The position numbers were made by a program, and so were the translations under genes. 64,000 bases of DNA, from assembly GCA_963791945.1 (NCBI GenBank), contig CAWBUD010000002.1:372001-436000 (forward strand), in the 5' to 3' direction. Positions 1 to 8,572 of the stretch are shown here, piece after piece. The DNA is from PALSA-1003 sp963791945. GTDB lineage: Bacteria > Pseudomonadota > Gammaproteobacteria > Burkholderiales > Casimicrobiaceae. The first letter of the stretch is position 1. Every line of letters begins with the position of its first letter. The notes below the pieces were generated by a model. That model worked only from the letters and a program-made list of their open reading frames with translations. It searched no databases and was not told the origin of the DNA.

Positions 1-2
1 CG

Positions 3-488
3 AAGGCCATGGTCGACCGCCCGGCCGTGAAGCTCGACGTGGCGGGGCGCGTCGATCCGGAGCAGGACCGCGAAGCGCTGAGACGCGCCGCTGTCGAGCG
101 CCAGATCAAGGCGCAGAAGTTCAACGACCTCGTGAAGAGCGGCGAGCCGCCGGCATCGGTGGACGCCGTCGAAGTATCCGCCGCCGAATACGAACCGCTG
201 CTGAAGCGTGCCTACAGGGCGGCGGATTTCGCCAAGCCGAAGAACGCCATCGGCTTTCCGAAGGACCTGCCGCGTGACGAGATGGAAGCGCTCCTCCTCG
301 CCAACGCCAAGGTGACCGACGACGACCTTCGATCGCTCGCGGATCGACGGGCGCAAGTCGTTCGCGCGAATCTGACCGACAGCGAGCACGTTCCCGGAGA
401 GCGGGTGTTTGTGGTTGCGCCGCATCTGGATGCACAGGGATTGAAGGACGAAGGCAAGCCCACGCGCGTGGACTTCGCCTTGCACTGA
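3..488 (+). CDS. DUF748 family protein, C-terminal fragment
   Basis: The reading frame is open from the left edge, so this is the C-terminal part of a longer gene that begins outside the window. The visible 162 residues match the C-terminal end of DUF748 proteins: a charged helical stretch (DREALRRAAVERQIKAQK), then LLANAKVTDDDLRSLADRR, VPGERVFVVAP and a final RVDFALH. DUF748 proteins are large AsmA-like envelope proteins, often over 1,000 residues, thought to span the periplasm; their exact role is not settled. The stop lies 16 bases before the next gene, so it may be the first gene of the small-membrane-protein series that follows. Family call good, function unknown. Confidence 0.75.
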   Translation, partial: KAMVDRPAVKLDVAGRVDPEQDREALRRAAVERQIKAQKFNDLVKSGEPPASVDAVEVSAAEYEPLLKRAYRAADFAKPKNAIGFPKDLPRDEMEALLLANAKVTDDDLRSLADRRAQVVRANLTDSEHVPGERVFVVAPHLDAQGLKDEGKPTRVDFALH

Positions 489-504
489 CCAAGCGGAGAC
501 AGCC

Positions 505-759
505 ATGATGCACTGGATCTGGACCATCCTTATCGGGTTCGTGGCAGGTCTCATCGCGAAAGCAATAACGCCGGGCGCGGGGCCGTCGGGGTTCTGGCTC
601 ACCGCGATCCTGGGCATCGCCGGCGCGATCGCGGCCACGTTCATCGGCCAGCTTGTCGGTCTATACCCGGAAGGTCATCCTGCAGGATTCATCGCGTCGG
701 TCCTCGGCGCGGTCGTGCTGCTGGTGATCTACCACCTGATTGCCAGGAACAAACAGTAG
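505..759 (+). CDS. GlsB/YeaQ/YmgE family stress membrane protein
   Basis: An 84-residue, almost wholly hydrophobic inner-membrane protein. The start MHWIWTILIGFVAGLIAKAI, the glycine-rich second segment (ILGIAGAIAATFIGQLVG) and the third segment (SVLGAVVLLVIYHLI) give three predicted membrane helices, as in the transglycosylase-associated GlsB/YeaQ/YmgE family, which is induced by general or acid stress. Length is normal for the family. GGAG lies just upstream; ATG codons at 505 and 508 are both possible starts. It sits between the DUF748 gene and an unknown gene in one direction with short spacers. Molecular activity of the family is unknown. Confidence 0.85.
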   Translation: MMHWIWTILIGFVAGLIAKAITPGAGPSGFWLTAILGIAGAIAATFIGQLVGLYPEGHPAGFIASVLGAVVLLVIYHLIARNKQ

Positions 760-780
760 CGTTACGACAAGGAGACAGTC

Positions 781-1272
781 ATGGGACTCTTGGATACTTT
801 GACGCAAGCCCTCGGCAACAAGGATGGCGGCCTGCAGTTCAACGACATCGCGCAGAGCGCGCCCGGCGATGCGCTGGCGAAGGGCCTTTCGGCGGCCTTC
901 GCGTCCGACCGGACGCCGGCCATCGGCAACATGGTGTCGCAGCTCTTCGGGCAGTCGAGCGGCGAGCAGCAGGCAGGCATGCTCAATCAGCTCATCGGCA
1001 CGCTCGGGCCGGGCGTGATGGCAGGGCTCGCAGGCGGGGTCCTTGGAAACGTCATGAGGCCGGGGCAGACGCAGATCACGCCCGATCAGGCCGCTCAGCT
1101 GAGCCCGCAGCAGGTGCAGGATGTCGTCAACCACGCGAGCGAAGTGCATCCCGGCGTCGCCGATCAGCTCGGCCAGTTCTACGCGCAGCATCGGGGTCTG
1201 ATCAACACGCTTGGCGGGATCGCGGCAACCGTGGCGATGATGAAGATGAAGGATCATCTGTCCGGACGGTGA
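781..1272 (+). CDS. conserved hypothetical protein, Gln/Gly-rich
   Basis: A 163-residue protein I do not recognise as a named family. The start is supported by AAGGAG 6 bases before the ATG. There is no signal peptide. The N-terminal half alternates helical and Gly/Ala-rich stretches (SQLFGQSSGEQQAGMLNQLI, then GVMAGLAGGVLGNVM). The middle has a Gln/Pro block (ITPDQAAQLSPQQVQDVVNHA), and the end is a hydrophobic segment (INTLGGIAATVAMMKMK) that might contact a membrane. It lies in a run of small stress-type genes (GlsB-like upstream, aquaporin downstream), so a stress role is possible but only inferred from position. Confidence 0.6.
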   Translation: MGLLDTLTQALGNKDGGLQFNDIAQSAPGDALAKGLSAAFASDRTPAIGNMVSQLFGQSSGEQQAGMLNQLIGTLGPGVMAGLAGGVLGNVMRPGQTQITPDQAAQLSPQQVQDVVNHASEVHPGVADQLGQFYAQHRGLINTLGGIAATVAMMKMKDHLSGR

Positions 1273-1341
1273 TTCGGAGCGGCGACAGCCGAGGATGCGA
1301 GGACCGCGATCGAGAGGGAGAAACCTGAAGGAGGGTTGCGT

Positions 1342-2058
1342 ATGGCTCCGAAGCTACTGAGTGAATTTCTCGGAACGTTCTGGCTGGTATTGGGCGGGTG
1401 CGGCAGCGCCGTGTTGGCGGCTGGTTTTCCCAATCTTGGGATCGGCTTCACGGGCGTGGCGCTGGCATTCGGTCTGACCGTTCTTACGGGGGCGTATGCC
1501 TTCGGGCCGATCTCGGGCGGTCACTTCAATCCCGCGGTCACGTTCGGATTGTGGGCGGGAGGACGCTTCCCCAGTCGGGACATTCCGGGCTACGTCATCG
1601 CTCAGGTCGTGGGCGCCATTGCCGGGGCCGGCGTGCTGTATCTGATCGCGAGCGGCGAGCCCGGGTTCGAAATCTCCGCCGGCTTTGCGTCGAACGGATA
1701 CGCCCGGCATTCTCCAGGCGGCTATTCTTTGACCGCCGCACTGGTCACCGAAATCGTCATGACCTTCATGTTCCTGATCGTGATTCTCGGTACGACGCAT
1801 CGGCGTGCGCCCGTCGGGTTCGCAGGAATCGCGATCGGCCTGGCGCTGACGCTCATCCACCTCATCAGCATTCCGGTGACCAACACGTCGGTGAATCCCG
1901 CCCGCAGCACCGGCCCTGCGATCTTCGTGGGCGGCTGGGCGCTGGCGCAGCTGTGGGTTTTCTGGCTGGCGCCGATCTTGGGTGCGGTCGCGGCCGGCTG
2001 GCTGTATCGAGGCGTGCTGGAAGTTGGAGAAGAGCCGGACATTGCAGGTCGCCGATGA
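1342..2058 (+). CDS. aqpZ: aquaporin Z-type water channel
   Basis: A 238-residue six-helix major intrinsic protein. Both pore signatures are present: HFNPAVTFG near residues 61-69 and TSVNPARSTGP near 182-192. The histidine in LIHLIS and the arginine of the second NPA motif are those expected for a narrow water-selective filter, so a water channel (AqpZ) is more likely than a glycerol facilitator (GlpF). E. coli AqpZ is 231 residues. The ATG at 1342 is preferred to an in-frame TTG at 1336, because AAGGAGGG at 1328-1335 would touch the TTG but is 6 bases from the ATG. It probably acts in osmotic adaptation with its small envelope neighbours. Confidence 0.93.
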   Translation: MAPKLLSEFLGTFWLVLGGCGSAVLAAGFPNLGIGFTGVALAFGLTVLTGAYAFGPISGGHFNPAVTFGLWAGGRFPSRDIPGYVIAQVVGAIAGAGVLYLIASGEPGFEISAGFASNGYARHSPGGYSLTAALVTEIVMTFMFLIVILGTTHRRAPVGFAGIAIGLALTLIHLISIPVTNTSVNPARSTGPAIFVGGWALAQLWVFWLAPILGAVAAGWLYRGVLEVGEEPDIAGRR

Positions 2059-2154
2059 TCGAGTCTACCGGTGCGCAGGTTTCGCGACACGCGCCCAAGT
2101 GACCGAGGCGCGTCCGGCGGATGCAGGGCAGCAGTCACCAACCGGGCAGGTACC

Positions 2155-2547
2155 ATGAACCTGTTGCCATTGATCATCGAACTGGTTAGCGGCGCGGTCG
2201 GCGGGAACATCGCGGGCGGGCTCCTCAAGAACTTGAGCCTCGGACCCATCGGGAACTCGATCGCCGGCATTGTCGGCGGCGGTGTCGGCGGCCAGTTGCT
2301 CGGTATGGTTGTCCCAGCGCTTCAGAACGCCGCGGCCGGGGGCGGATTCGACATCGGCTCGCTCGTCGGACAGGTCGTCGGCGGCGGCGTCGGCGGCGCG
2401 ATCGTCATGATCATCGTCGGTCCCGTCAAGCAAGCGATGGGCGGATCGAAACAGGCTTGGGCAGGCTTGGGTGTCGGCGCTGAAAGCGGTCCTGGCGCTT
2501 CGAGAGACGGGCACCCGAGAGCGCCGGACCGCGATCGACGCGCATGA
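2155..2547 (+). CDS. small glycine-zipper membrane protein with odd C-terminal tail
   Basis: A 130-residue protein. Residues 1-95 are glycine/alanine-rich hydrophobic segments (LIIELVSGAVGGNIAGGLL, GIVGGGVGGQLLGMVVP, GGGVGGAIVMIIVGPVKQAM), typical of small membrane proteins common in Burkholderiales stress clusters. The last 35 residues (from GGSKQAWAG to RDRRA) are polar, arginine-rich and unlike the family, which usually stops soon after KQAM/KNMM. This tail contains a perfect tandem duplication of a 10-base unit (2452-2471), so the native stop may have been lost by an indel. ATG 2155 is preferred to upstream in-frame starts because the hydrophobic family start MNLLPLIIEL begins there. Function unknown. 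Confidence 0.65.
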   Translation: MNLLPLIIELVSGAVGGNIAGGLLKNLSLGPIGNSIAGIVGGGVGGQLLGMVVPALQNAAAGGGFDIGSLVGQVVGGGVGGAIVMIIVGPVKQAMGGSKQAWAGLGVGAESGPGASRDGHPRAPDRDRRA

Positions 2548-2599
2548 CGTGTGCTGCGCACGCGATAATTCCGTTGTTCTTCGAACCGTGAGGTGATTT

Positions 2600-3097
2600 A
2601 TGGGCATGCTCAGTTTCATCAAGGAAGCGGGAGAGAAGCTATTCGGCAAAGGGCCGGCGCAGGCCGCGATGACGGCGGCGCAGTCGGATCCGTCGTCGGC
2701 GGACAAGGCGAAGGCCGCCAACGATGCGGCCGCCGACGCGATTCTCGCCTACATCGAATCGCAGGGACTGAAGGCCACCGGTCTGACGGTGACCTTCGAC
2801 GGGTCGACGGCCACCGTGTACGGTGTGGCCGACACCCAGGCCACCAAGGAAAAGATCGTGCTCTGTTGCGGCAATGTCCAGGGCGTCGCCGCAGTGAACG
2901 ACCAGATGACCGTCGATCAGAGCGAGCCCGAAGCGCAGTACTACACCGTGGTCAAAGGCGACAACCTGTCGAAGATCTCCAAGCAGTACTACGGCGATCC
3001 GAACAAGTACGCGAAGATCTTCGAGGCCAACAAGCCGATGCTGAAGAGTCCCGACCTCATCTATCCCGGGCAGGTGCTGCGCATACCGCCCGTGTGA
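2600..3097 (+). CDS. kbp: BON-LysM protein, YgaU/Kbp-like potassium-binding protein
   Basis: A 165-residue soluble protein with the two-domain order of E. coli YgaU/Kbp (149 residues). A BON domain (about residues 45-112, ending GVAAVNDQMTV) is followed by a C-terminal LysM domain (about 114-163: YYTVVKGDNLSKISKQYYG through YPGQVLRIP). Kbp is a cytoplasmic K+-binding protein that helps growth under high external potassium or osmotic stress; LysM alone would suggest peptidoglycan binding, but no signal peptide is seen. GAGGTGA precedes the ATG. The neighbouring aquaporin fits an osmotic-stress gene group. The family call is firm; the potassium role is taken from the E. coli homologue. Confidence 0.88.
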   Translation: MGMLSFIKEAGEKLFGKGPAQAAMTAAQSDPSSADKAKAANDAAADAILAYIESQGLKATGLTVTFDGSTATVYGVADTQATKEKIVLCCGNVQGVAAVNDQMTVDQSEPEAQYYTVVKGDNLSKISKQYYGDPNKYAKIFEANKPMLKSPDLIYPGQVLRIPPV

Positions 3098-3180
3098 AAC
3101 GCGGCAATGGCTGCCACCTCGTCATGAACGTCAGAGCCCTCGTGCAAAATCTCGGTTGCAGCAGGCAAGGAGTGAATGAG

Positions 3181-3900
3181 ATGAGCGAGCGGAACCATGC
3201 GCGTGGGCCGGTAGCATCCGTGGCGTCGATAGGTCGGTCGGTGCCGCGGGATTGCTTGCGTTGGTTCTTGGGGCGGCGAATGCCGCTGCGGCGCAGTCGT
3301 CGTCCATGAGGAACGAGATCAAGGGCACCAGGGAGCTGCAGGTCGGCACGCGCCAGTGGAAGGGCGATTTCGACCAGATGAAGAAGCGCCGCATCATCCG
3401 GGCGCTGGTGCCTTACTCCAAGACCTTCTACTACGTCGAGAAGGGACGGCAGCGCGGCATCTCGTACGACGTCTTTCAGGCCTTCGAAAACGACCTCAAC
3501 AAGGGGCGCAAGTCGAAGGCAATCAAGGTGCATGTCATCTATCTGCCCGTCGGGCGCGACGAGATCATTTCGCGGCTCGTCGGCATCCGCAAGAATACGA
3601 GCTACTACGAGCACCTGCAGGAGCTGAACCGACGGCTTGCGGCCGCCGGCAAGCCTCCCGTAAAGATTCGCGAGGCGCCGGAGGAGCTCGAAGCCGAGGA
3701 CATCCTCGAGATGGTCAACTCCGGTCTCATCGGCGCGACCGTGGTCCAACAACGTCGAGCTGGTTGCCGCCGACAAGATCGGCTCGGAAACGGTGAACTA
3801 TGTCAGCAACATCTACAAGTACTACACCGCCTACAAGCTTCTCGTCGCGCAGGACGAGGAACGGCGCAAGGCTCGCGAGGGAGTGAGCAAGGGACGCTGA
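3181..3900 (+). pseudogene. MltF-like lytic transglycosylase, broken by frameshifts and internal deletion
   Basis: This is the wreck of a membrane-bound lytic transglycosylase of the MltF type (solute-binding-like module plus SLT catalytic domain, usually near 480 residues). AAGGAG at 3167-3172 points to the ATG at 3181, but the signal peptide changes frame near 3240, continuing as AAGLLALVLGAANAAAAQ. The binding-module start is intact (RELQVGTRQWKGDFDQMKKR, then RGISYDVFQAFENDLNKG) up to LIGATVV near 3742. There the sequence jumps, in another frame, to the extreme C-terminus of the family (WSNNVELVAADKIGSETVNY, then VSNIYKYYTAYKLL) and stops at 3900. The end of the binding module and the whole catalytic SLT domain are missing, so it cannot cleave peptidoglycan. 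Confidence 0.78.
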
Positions 3901-3981
3901 TGGGCGTAGAGTCGGATCTCGACCTGCTCGTTTCACGATTCCATTCGCCGCGGCTTCGCGGCCAACACCAAGGAGAAGAAC

Positions 3982-4551
3982 ATGATCAAGCGACTCGTTC
4001 CCTTTTTCTCGCTTCTGCTTCTGGCCCTGCCGTTCTCGCAAGCCTGGGCTGCCGACTCATGTGCGGATACGGCCAACCTCTTCAGGAAGGCCGGGCAGAG
4101 CGCCAACTTCTTCAAGACGTCGTATGGCTACGCGGTGTTTCCGACGATAGGCAAGGGCGGCATCGGCGTCGGTGGCGCCTACGGCAAGGGATGCGTCTTC
4201 GCCAAGGGGAAACAGACTGGCGACACGTCGATGACGCAATTGTCGATCGGCTTCCAGCTCGGCGGGCAGGGCTACAGCGAGATCATCTTCTTCCAGGACG
4301 AGCGCGCCTACAAGGAATTCACCGGGGGCAACTTCGAATTCGGGGCGGATGCCACGGCCGTGGCGATCACGCTCGCGGCAGGCGCATCGGCGAAGTCGAC
4401 GGGAGCGTCCGCCGGCGCCAGCGCCACGAAGCACGAAGCGGCTACCGCGGGCCAGTACTACAAGGGTATGGCGACTTTCTACATCATCAAGGGCGGGCTG
4501 ATGTATGAAGCGGCCATCGCCGGCCAGAAGTTCAACTACAAGCCGCATTGA
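3982..4551 (+). CDS. SYLF-domain (YSC84/DUF500) secreted protein
   Basis: A 189-residue protein with a clear signal peptide (MIKRLVPFFSLLLLALPFSQ, cleavage after AWA near residue 23). The mature part is one SYLF domain: ANFFKTSYGYAVFPTIGKGG, then the glycine-rich IGVGGAYGKG, a central FQLGGQGYSEIIFF and a C-terminal YIIKGGLMYEAAIAGQKF. SYLF domains bind phosphoinositide-type lipids in eukaryotes; bacterial versions are periplasmic or outer-membrane associated and poorly characterised. AAGGAGAAGAAC precedes the ATG. It follows the transglycosylase pseudogene and is probably independently expressed. Confidence 0.88.
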   Translation: MIKRLVPFFSLLLLALPFSQAWAADSCADTANLFRKAGQSANFFKTSYGYAVFPTIGKGGIGVGGAYGKGCVFAKGKQTGDTSMTQLSIGFQLGGQGYSEIIFFQDERAYKEFTGGNFEFGADATAVAITLAAGASAKSTGASAGASATKHEAATAGQYYKGMATFYIIKGGLMYEAAIAGQKFNYKPH

Positions 4552-4651
4552 CGTTGGGCGAGGGAGGGGCGTAGGCGTCGCGCCTCCCTCGGTTGTCGAC
4601 GGCGTCGCTCGGCGTGGAGACTCACGCGGAGTGCTAGGCCGCGAGGCGATC

Positions 4652-5233
4652 GTGGCTTCTGATTCAGGATTCTGGAGAGTCGGCGCCCGCTGGGCGATCG
4701 TGGCCGCTGCGCTGTGCTTGTGCAATTGCGCCCACGCCGAAACCGAGGCTTATCTGGTACGCGGCTGGTTCAACGTCTTTTCGACTGGGATGGACACCAT
4801 GGCCGAGGAGCTCCGTGCCAGGGGCATCAGGGCCGAGGCGATCGGGCATCTGTCGTCGAAGTCGACGGTCGCGAAAATCGTCAGCGAGCGCGCGGCGGGC
4901 CAATCCGCCCGTCTTGTGCTCGTCGGCCACTCCCAGGGCGCGAACAATGCCATCGAGATGGCTCGCGAGCTCAAGGCACACGGTATCCAGGTCGACCTGC
5001 TCGTAACTCTCGTGCCGTTCCTGCAGGATCCGGTCCCGTCGAACGTCGTGCGAGCGCTCAACTACTATCAGGCCCCTGGGTGGGGGACGCCGCTCACGGC
5101 CGATCCGGATTTCAAAGGTGAGCTATCCAACATCGACGTCGGAAGCCAGTGGACGACCTTTCACATCACGATCGACAAAAGCCCCGAAGTCCAGGCCGCC
5201 ATCGTGCGCGAAATCGTCGCGCTTCCGCAGTAG
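4652..5233 (+). CDS. secreted alpha/beta-hydrolase fold protein
   Basis: A protein of about 193 residues with a signal peptide (WAIVAAALCLCNCAHA) followed by a short alpha/beta-hydrolase. The first strand reads YLVRGWFNVFSTGMDTMAEE, as in lipase-like proteins acting near the cell surface, and the nucleophile elbow is LVLVGHSQGANNA (GxSxG, serine in GHSQG). Later acid and histidine residues are present (DPDF, TTFHITID) but cannot be assigned surely. GTG 4652, with GAGG 5 bases upstream, is chosen; GTG 4631 in the same frame is an alternative. It would hydrolyse an ester or lipid in the periplasm; the substrate is not predictable. It is convergent with aceK. Confidence 0.7.
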   Translation: MASDSGFWRVGARWAIVAAALCLCNCAHAETEAYLVRGWFNVFSTGMDTMAEELRARGIRAEAIGHLSSKSTVAKIVSERAAGQSARLVLVGHSQGANNAIEMARELKAHGIQVDLLVTLVPFLQDPVPSNVVRALNYYQAPGWGTPLTADPDFKGELSNIDVGSQWTTFHITIDKSPEVQAAIVREIVALPQ

Positions 5234-5281
5234 GGTGGATAGGGTCGCTGTCTCGAGCCGAAGCGAATCCGGCGATGCCGG

Positions 5282-7060
5282 TCAGCGCGACGCGGGCGGC
5301 GCGAAGCGGATGCGCTCCGGATACGACAGCACCTCGGGCAGCGCGCCTTCGCCGATGGTCGCCTGGAGGGACTGCCACCATGCCGCGTCGAGCAGGTCGG
5401 CGTGATAGGCCAGGAACGAAGCTCGCACGCCGGGATCGGTGAGCAGGAAGGTGGCGAATTCCTCCGGGAACACGTCGCGCGGACCGACCGGATACCACAC
5501 ATCGCCTGACATGTCGTCAACGCCCGGCGGCGCCGGCGGAATGCGGCGGAAGCGGCAGTCGGTGACGTACTCGATCTCGTCGTAGTCGTAGAAGACCACC
5601 CGCCCGAAGCGGGTGACCCCGAAGTTCTTGAACAAGAGATCGCCGGGGAAGACGTTCACGGTGGCGATCTGTCGCAGCGCGTCGCCGTAGTCACGGATCG
5701 CGCGATCGCGCTGCTCCGGCGTGGCCTTTGCGAGAAAGAGGTTGAGCGGCGTCATACGCCTCTCGATGTAGAGGTGCTTGACGATGACCGCCTCGCCATC
5801 GTCCTCGACGAGCGACGGAGCGGCCATCTTCAGCTCGGCGACGAGCGCCGGCGCGAACCGCGCCTTCGGAAATGCGACGTCGGAATATTCCAGCGTGTCG
5901 GCCATTCTCCCCACGCGATCGTGGTGCTTCACCAGGAAATACTTTTCCTTGACCTTTTCGGGCGTGGTGTCCTTCGACGGTGCGATGTCGTCGCGGATCA
6001 CCTTGAACACGTAGGGAAACGAAGGCAACGTGAAGACGGCCATCACCAGGCCCTTGATGCCGGGCGCCGGGATGAACTGGTCGGTCGAATGCTTGAGATG
6101 ATGCAGGAAGTCGCGGAAGAATAGCGTCTTCCCCTGTTTCTGCAGGCCGACCATCGTGTACAGCTCGGCTTCGGTGCGCACCGGGACCATCGCCTGCAGG
6201 AATTTGACGTAGGCCGACGGCACTTCCATGTCGACCAGGAAGTACGCGCGGTTGGCCGAGAACAGGAGGGCGATGTCGTCGGGATCGACGAGCAGCGCGT
6301 CGAAGTGCAAGCGTCCCTCGGCGTCGTGCTTGATCGGCACGACGAACGGGTAGACGTGAAAGCCGTTGATGATCTTGCCGACGATGTAGGCGGTGCGGTT
6401 GCGGAAGAAAAGCGACGAAAGCACCTGGACCTGATGGTTCGCCTCGAGGCGCAAGGGTCGCGGGAAACGCCGGCGGAACGCTGACAGAACGTTGCGGATG
6501 TCGCGCCGGAAATCGGCGAACCGGGTGTCGAGCCGGAAGTCCAGCACGATGTCCATCACCGCGTGGCGCAGTCCGTGCTGGCGCGGATAGTACGAGCGGT
6601 ACGAGGGCGGATCGGCGTCGATATGCTCCGTCGACGCCGCGGGCCGGACGAAGAGACACCGATTGTGAAAATAGGTGCGGTGCAGGATCTTGCAGGAGAC
6701 GGAGTTGAAGAACGTCTCGGCGCATTCCGGCTGCCTGTGGTCGATCAGCAGCCCGATGTAGTCGCGCTTGACCTGTTCCCAGCGCGCCTCGTCGATCCGG
6801 TCGCAGCCGAACTCGCGCTCGAGCCGCGCGACGGTTTCGGCCACGCGCCGGTCGTAGAAATCGATCCGGTCCTGCGACGTATGGGCGATCGCGAGCCAGT
6901 TCCCTGCCTCGAAGTGGCTTTTGGCTGCTCGCGCGCAGTCGCGGAAAAGTGCGTAGTGGCGGTTGAAGCCTTCGAGGGTCGCCTGTGCGATCGCTGCAGG
7001 TTGGGACTTGGCGGCTTCGATCGAGTGCGCGCGGGAGGCGGAATGGAGGAGGGAGGCCAT
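5282..7060 (-). CDS. aceK: isocitrate dehydrogenase kinase/phosphatase
   Basis: A 592-residue bifunctional enzyme that phosphorylates and dephosphorylates isocitrate dehydrogenase, switching carbon between the TCA cycle and the glyoxylate bypass; E. coli AceK has 578 residues. The N-terminal regulatory half contains GFNRHYALFRDCARAAKSHFE. The kinase-like half has KGLVMAVFTLPSFPYVFKVI with the ATP-binding lysine, then YFLVKHHDRVGRMADTLEYS, and the late NVFPGDLLFKNFGVTRFGRV with YDYDEI. Start ATG 7060; a GTG two codons earlier is possible. Unusually it is not next to aceA/aceB here. It is divergent from the DUF4124 gene. Confidence 0.96.
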   Translation of the reverse strand: MASLLHSASRAHSIEAAKSQPAAIAQATLEGFNRHYALFRDCARAAKSHFEAGNWLAIAHTSQDRIDFYDRRVAETVARLEREFGCDRIDEARWEQVKRDYIGLLIDHRQPECAETFFNSVSCKILHRTYFHNRCLFVRPAASTEHIDADPPSYRSYYPRQHGLRHAVMDIVLDFRLDTRFADFRRDIRNVLSAFRRRFPRPLRLEANHQVQVLSSLFFRNRTAYIVGKIINGFHVYPFVVPIKHDAEGRLHFDALLVDPDDIALLFSANRAYFLVDMEVPSAYVKFLQAMVPVRTEAELYTMVGLQKQGKTLFFRDFLHHLKHSTDQFIPAPGIKGLVMAVFTLPSFPYVFKVIRDDIAPSKDTTPEKVKEKYFLVKHHDRVGRMADTLEYSDVAFPKARFAPALVAELKMAAPSLVEDDGEAVIVKHLYIERRMTPLNLFLAKATPEQRDRAIRDYGDALRQIATVNVFPGDLLFKNFGVTRFGRVVFYDYDEIEYVTDCRFRRIPPAPPGVDDMSGDVWYPVGPRDVFPEEFATFLLTDPGVRASFLAYHADLLDAAWWQSLQATIGEGALPEVLSYPERIRFAPPASR

Positions 7061-7151
7061 AAGCACGGAGGTCGCCGGAAGTGTACTTCAGCGCCTGCGG
7101 AGACGCGACCGCAGGTGACGCTGCGCCCGGCCCGGCGTAGAGTGGACGGTG

Positions 7152-8087
7152 ATGAGGTGCTCGCCGAAGAATGCTCCAACGCAGGGGCGCATGCTGCGCG
7201 CGGCGTTATTCCTCGGCCCGGTGCTCGCGCTGCCGGCGCTGGCGGCCGCCGCGGAGACGACACCGCAGATCTTCAAGTGCACCGACGGTTCGGGCAACGT
7301 GACTTATCAGAACGAGCCTTGTCCGAAGAATGCCAAGGCGGGCCGCATCGAGATCTTCGACAATCGCTGGACCGCCAACAAGGATGAGCGCGAAGCGGAA
7401 TGGCGCAGGAGCGCCGGCGAGCATCGATTGGTCACGGGGATGCCGGCACGCTGGGTGCGCGAGGCGCTTGGCGAGCCCACGGAAGTGCGGGAGACGCCGA
7501 CCGCGGGGGCCGCCCAGCTGTGGCTCTACAGCCTGCCTGATCGCAGCGTTCAGGTTGGCATGCTGAACGACCAGGTCCTCTGGTTCCGCGAGACGCCGGT
7601 CTCGGCGCCGCCGTCCGCTCGCGTTGCGCCGCCGCCGGCGTCGGATCAAGCCGATCAACGGCCAGCGGCGCCACCCGTGCCGCTCAGCGCGCCGGCTAAT
7701 CGCGCGCCCGCCGATCTGCCGTTGACGCGCCTCATTCCGAACGCCGCGGACCGCGCGGCGCCCGAGGTGTCCCAAGTCGCGCCCTCCGGTGCCGATTCGA
7801 TCCGCCCGCCCGCCGATTCGACGCGACCTGCGACGTCAGCGCAGAGCGCGCCGACGGAGCCGGCCGCGGCGGCCAAGCCCGCCCGGGCTGTCGCGCGCGG
7901 ACAGGACTGCAAGCAGGCTCTCGCCGATCTTGGACCGCCCAGCCGGCAACGCGAGGTGCCCGCGACCGATGCCGGGAGCGATCCCGCGACCGAATATTTC
8001 TACGAATCCTCGAGCGATGCGGGCAGACTGCGCATCGTTTGCTCGAATGGCAAGGTCGAGGGCGTCGACCGGAGCGTCGCCCGGTAG
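7152..8087 (+). CDS. DUF4124 domain periplasmic protein
   Basis: A protein of about 311 residues with a signal peptide (LRAALFLGPVLALPALAAAA) and a DUF4124 domain right after it (QIFKCTDGSGNVTYQNEPCP, residues about 36-60), a small cysteine-containing beta domain common in proteobacterial envelope proteins. Next is a segment resembling an SmpA/BamE-like repeat (GMPARWVREALGEPTEVRE ... WLYSL). A long Pro/Ala/Ser-rich linker (about 150-245) follows, and the protein ends with a short domain carrying a second possible disulphide pair (GQDCKQALADLG ... RIVCSNGK). Starts at GTG 7149, ATG 7152 or ATG 7191 are possible. Likely periplasmic; role unknown. Confidence 0.72.
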   Translation: MRCSPKNAPTQGRMLRAALFLGPVLALPALAAAAETTPQIFKCTDGSGNVTYQNEPCPKNAKAGRIEIFDNRWTANKDEREAEWRRSAGEHRLVTGMPARWVREALGEPTEVRETPTAGAAQLWLYSLPDRSVQVGMLNDQVLWFRETPVSAPPSARVAPPPASDQADQRPAAPPVPLSAPANRAPADLPLTRLIPNAADRAAPEVSQVAPSGADSIRPPADSTRPATSAQSAPTEPAAAAKPARAVARGQDCKQALADLGPPSRQREVPATDAGSDPATEYFYESSSDAGRLRIVCSNGKVEGVDRSVAR

Positions 8088-8130
8088 CGCCGCCCGTCGC
8101 CTCGGGCTCCGGACAAGCCTCAGGTCGCTG

Positions 8131-8499
8131 CTACTGTTTCTCCGCCTCGATCTTCTCTTTGAGATCCGCGGTGTACTTGTTGTATTCGTCGATCGCCTTG
8201 TTGCCCGCGTCGGCGACCTCCTTCACCCAGACCTTCGTGTCGTCAACGTATTTCTTGATGCATTCGCTGTATGCCCTGTAGTTCTGGTTGAACGCCTCGA
8301 TGAGCTTGTTGTAGGCGTCGCCACGCAGCTGCACCGTCTCGGGCTTGCTGGGAAACTTCGGAGCGACGCAGGTGTGCGGCGGCACCGTGAATGCCTGCGT
8401 CGTGGAAGCGGCGGCGGCTGGCGCCGGGGTCTGCGCGAGCGCGGGAACGGCGAACGCGGCCAGCGCGGCGAGCGCCGCCAGGGAAGAACGCGGAGTCAT
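8131..8499 (-). CDS. small secreted helical protein, unknown function
   Basis: A 122-residue protein with a typical signal peptide (MTPRSSLAALAALAAFAVPA, cleavage after ALA). A Pro/Ala/Thr linker is followed by a charged helical region (AYNKLIEAFNQNYRAYSECI, then WVKEVADAGNKAIDEYNKY) likely to form a coiled coil. Two cysteines (HTCVAPKFP and SECIKKY) may form a disulphide. I do not recognise a named family, although similar short periplasmic proteins occur in betaproteobacteria. An upstream ATG (8532) is less likely because it would put a non-hydrophobic leader before the signal peptide. Confidence 0.65.
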   Translation of the reverse strand: MTPRSSLAALAALAAFAVPALAQTPAPAAAASTTQAFTVPPHTCVAPKFPSKPETVQLRGDAYNKLIEAFNQNYRAYSECIKKYVDDTKVWVKEVADAGNKAIDEYNKYTADLKEKIEAEKQ

Positions 8500-8572
8500 C
8501 GTGATACCTCTGAGAGCGGGGAAAAGCGTCATTTTAACAGCCGCCTAGCGCTGGCCGCGACCGGAGGCAGTC

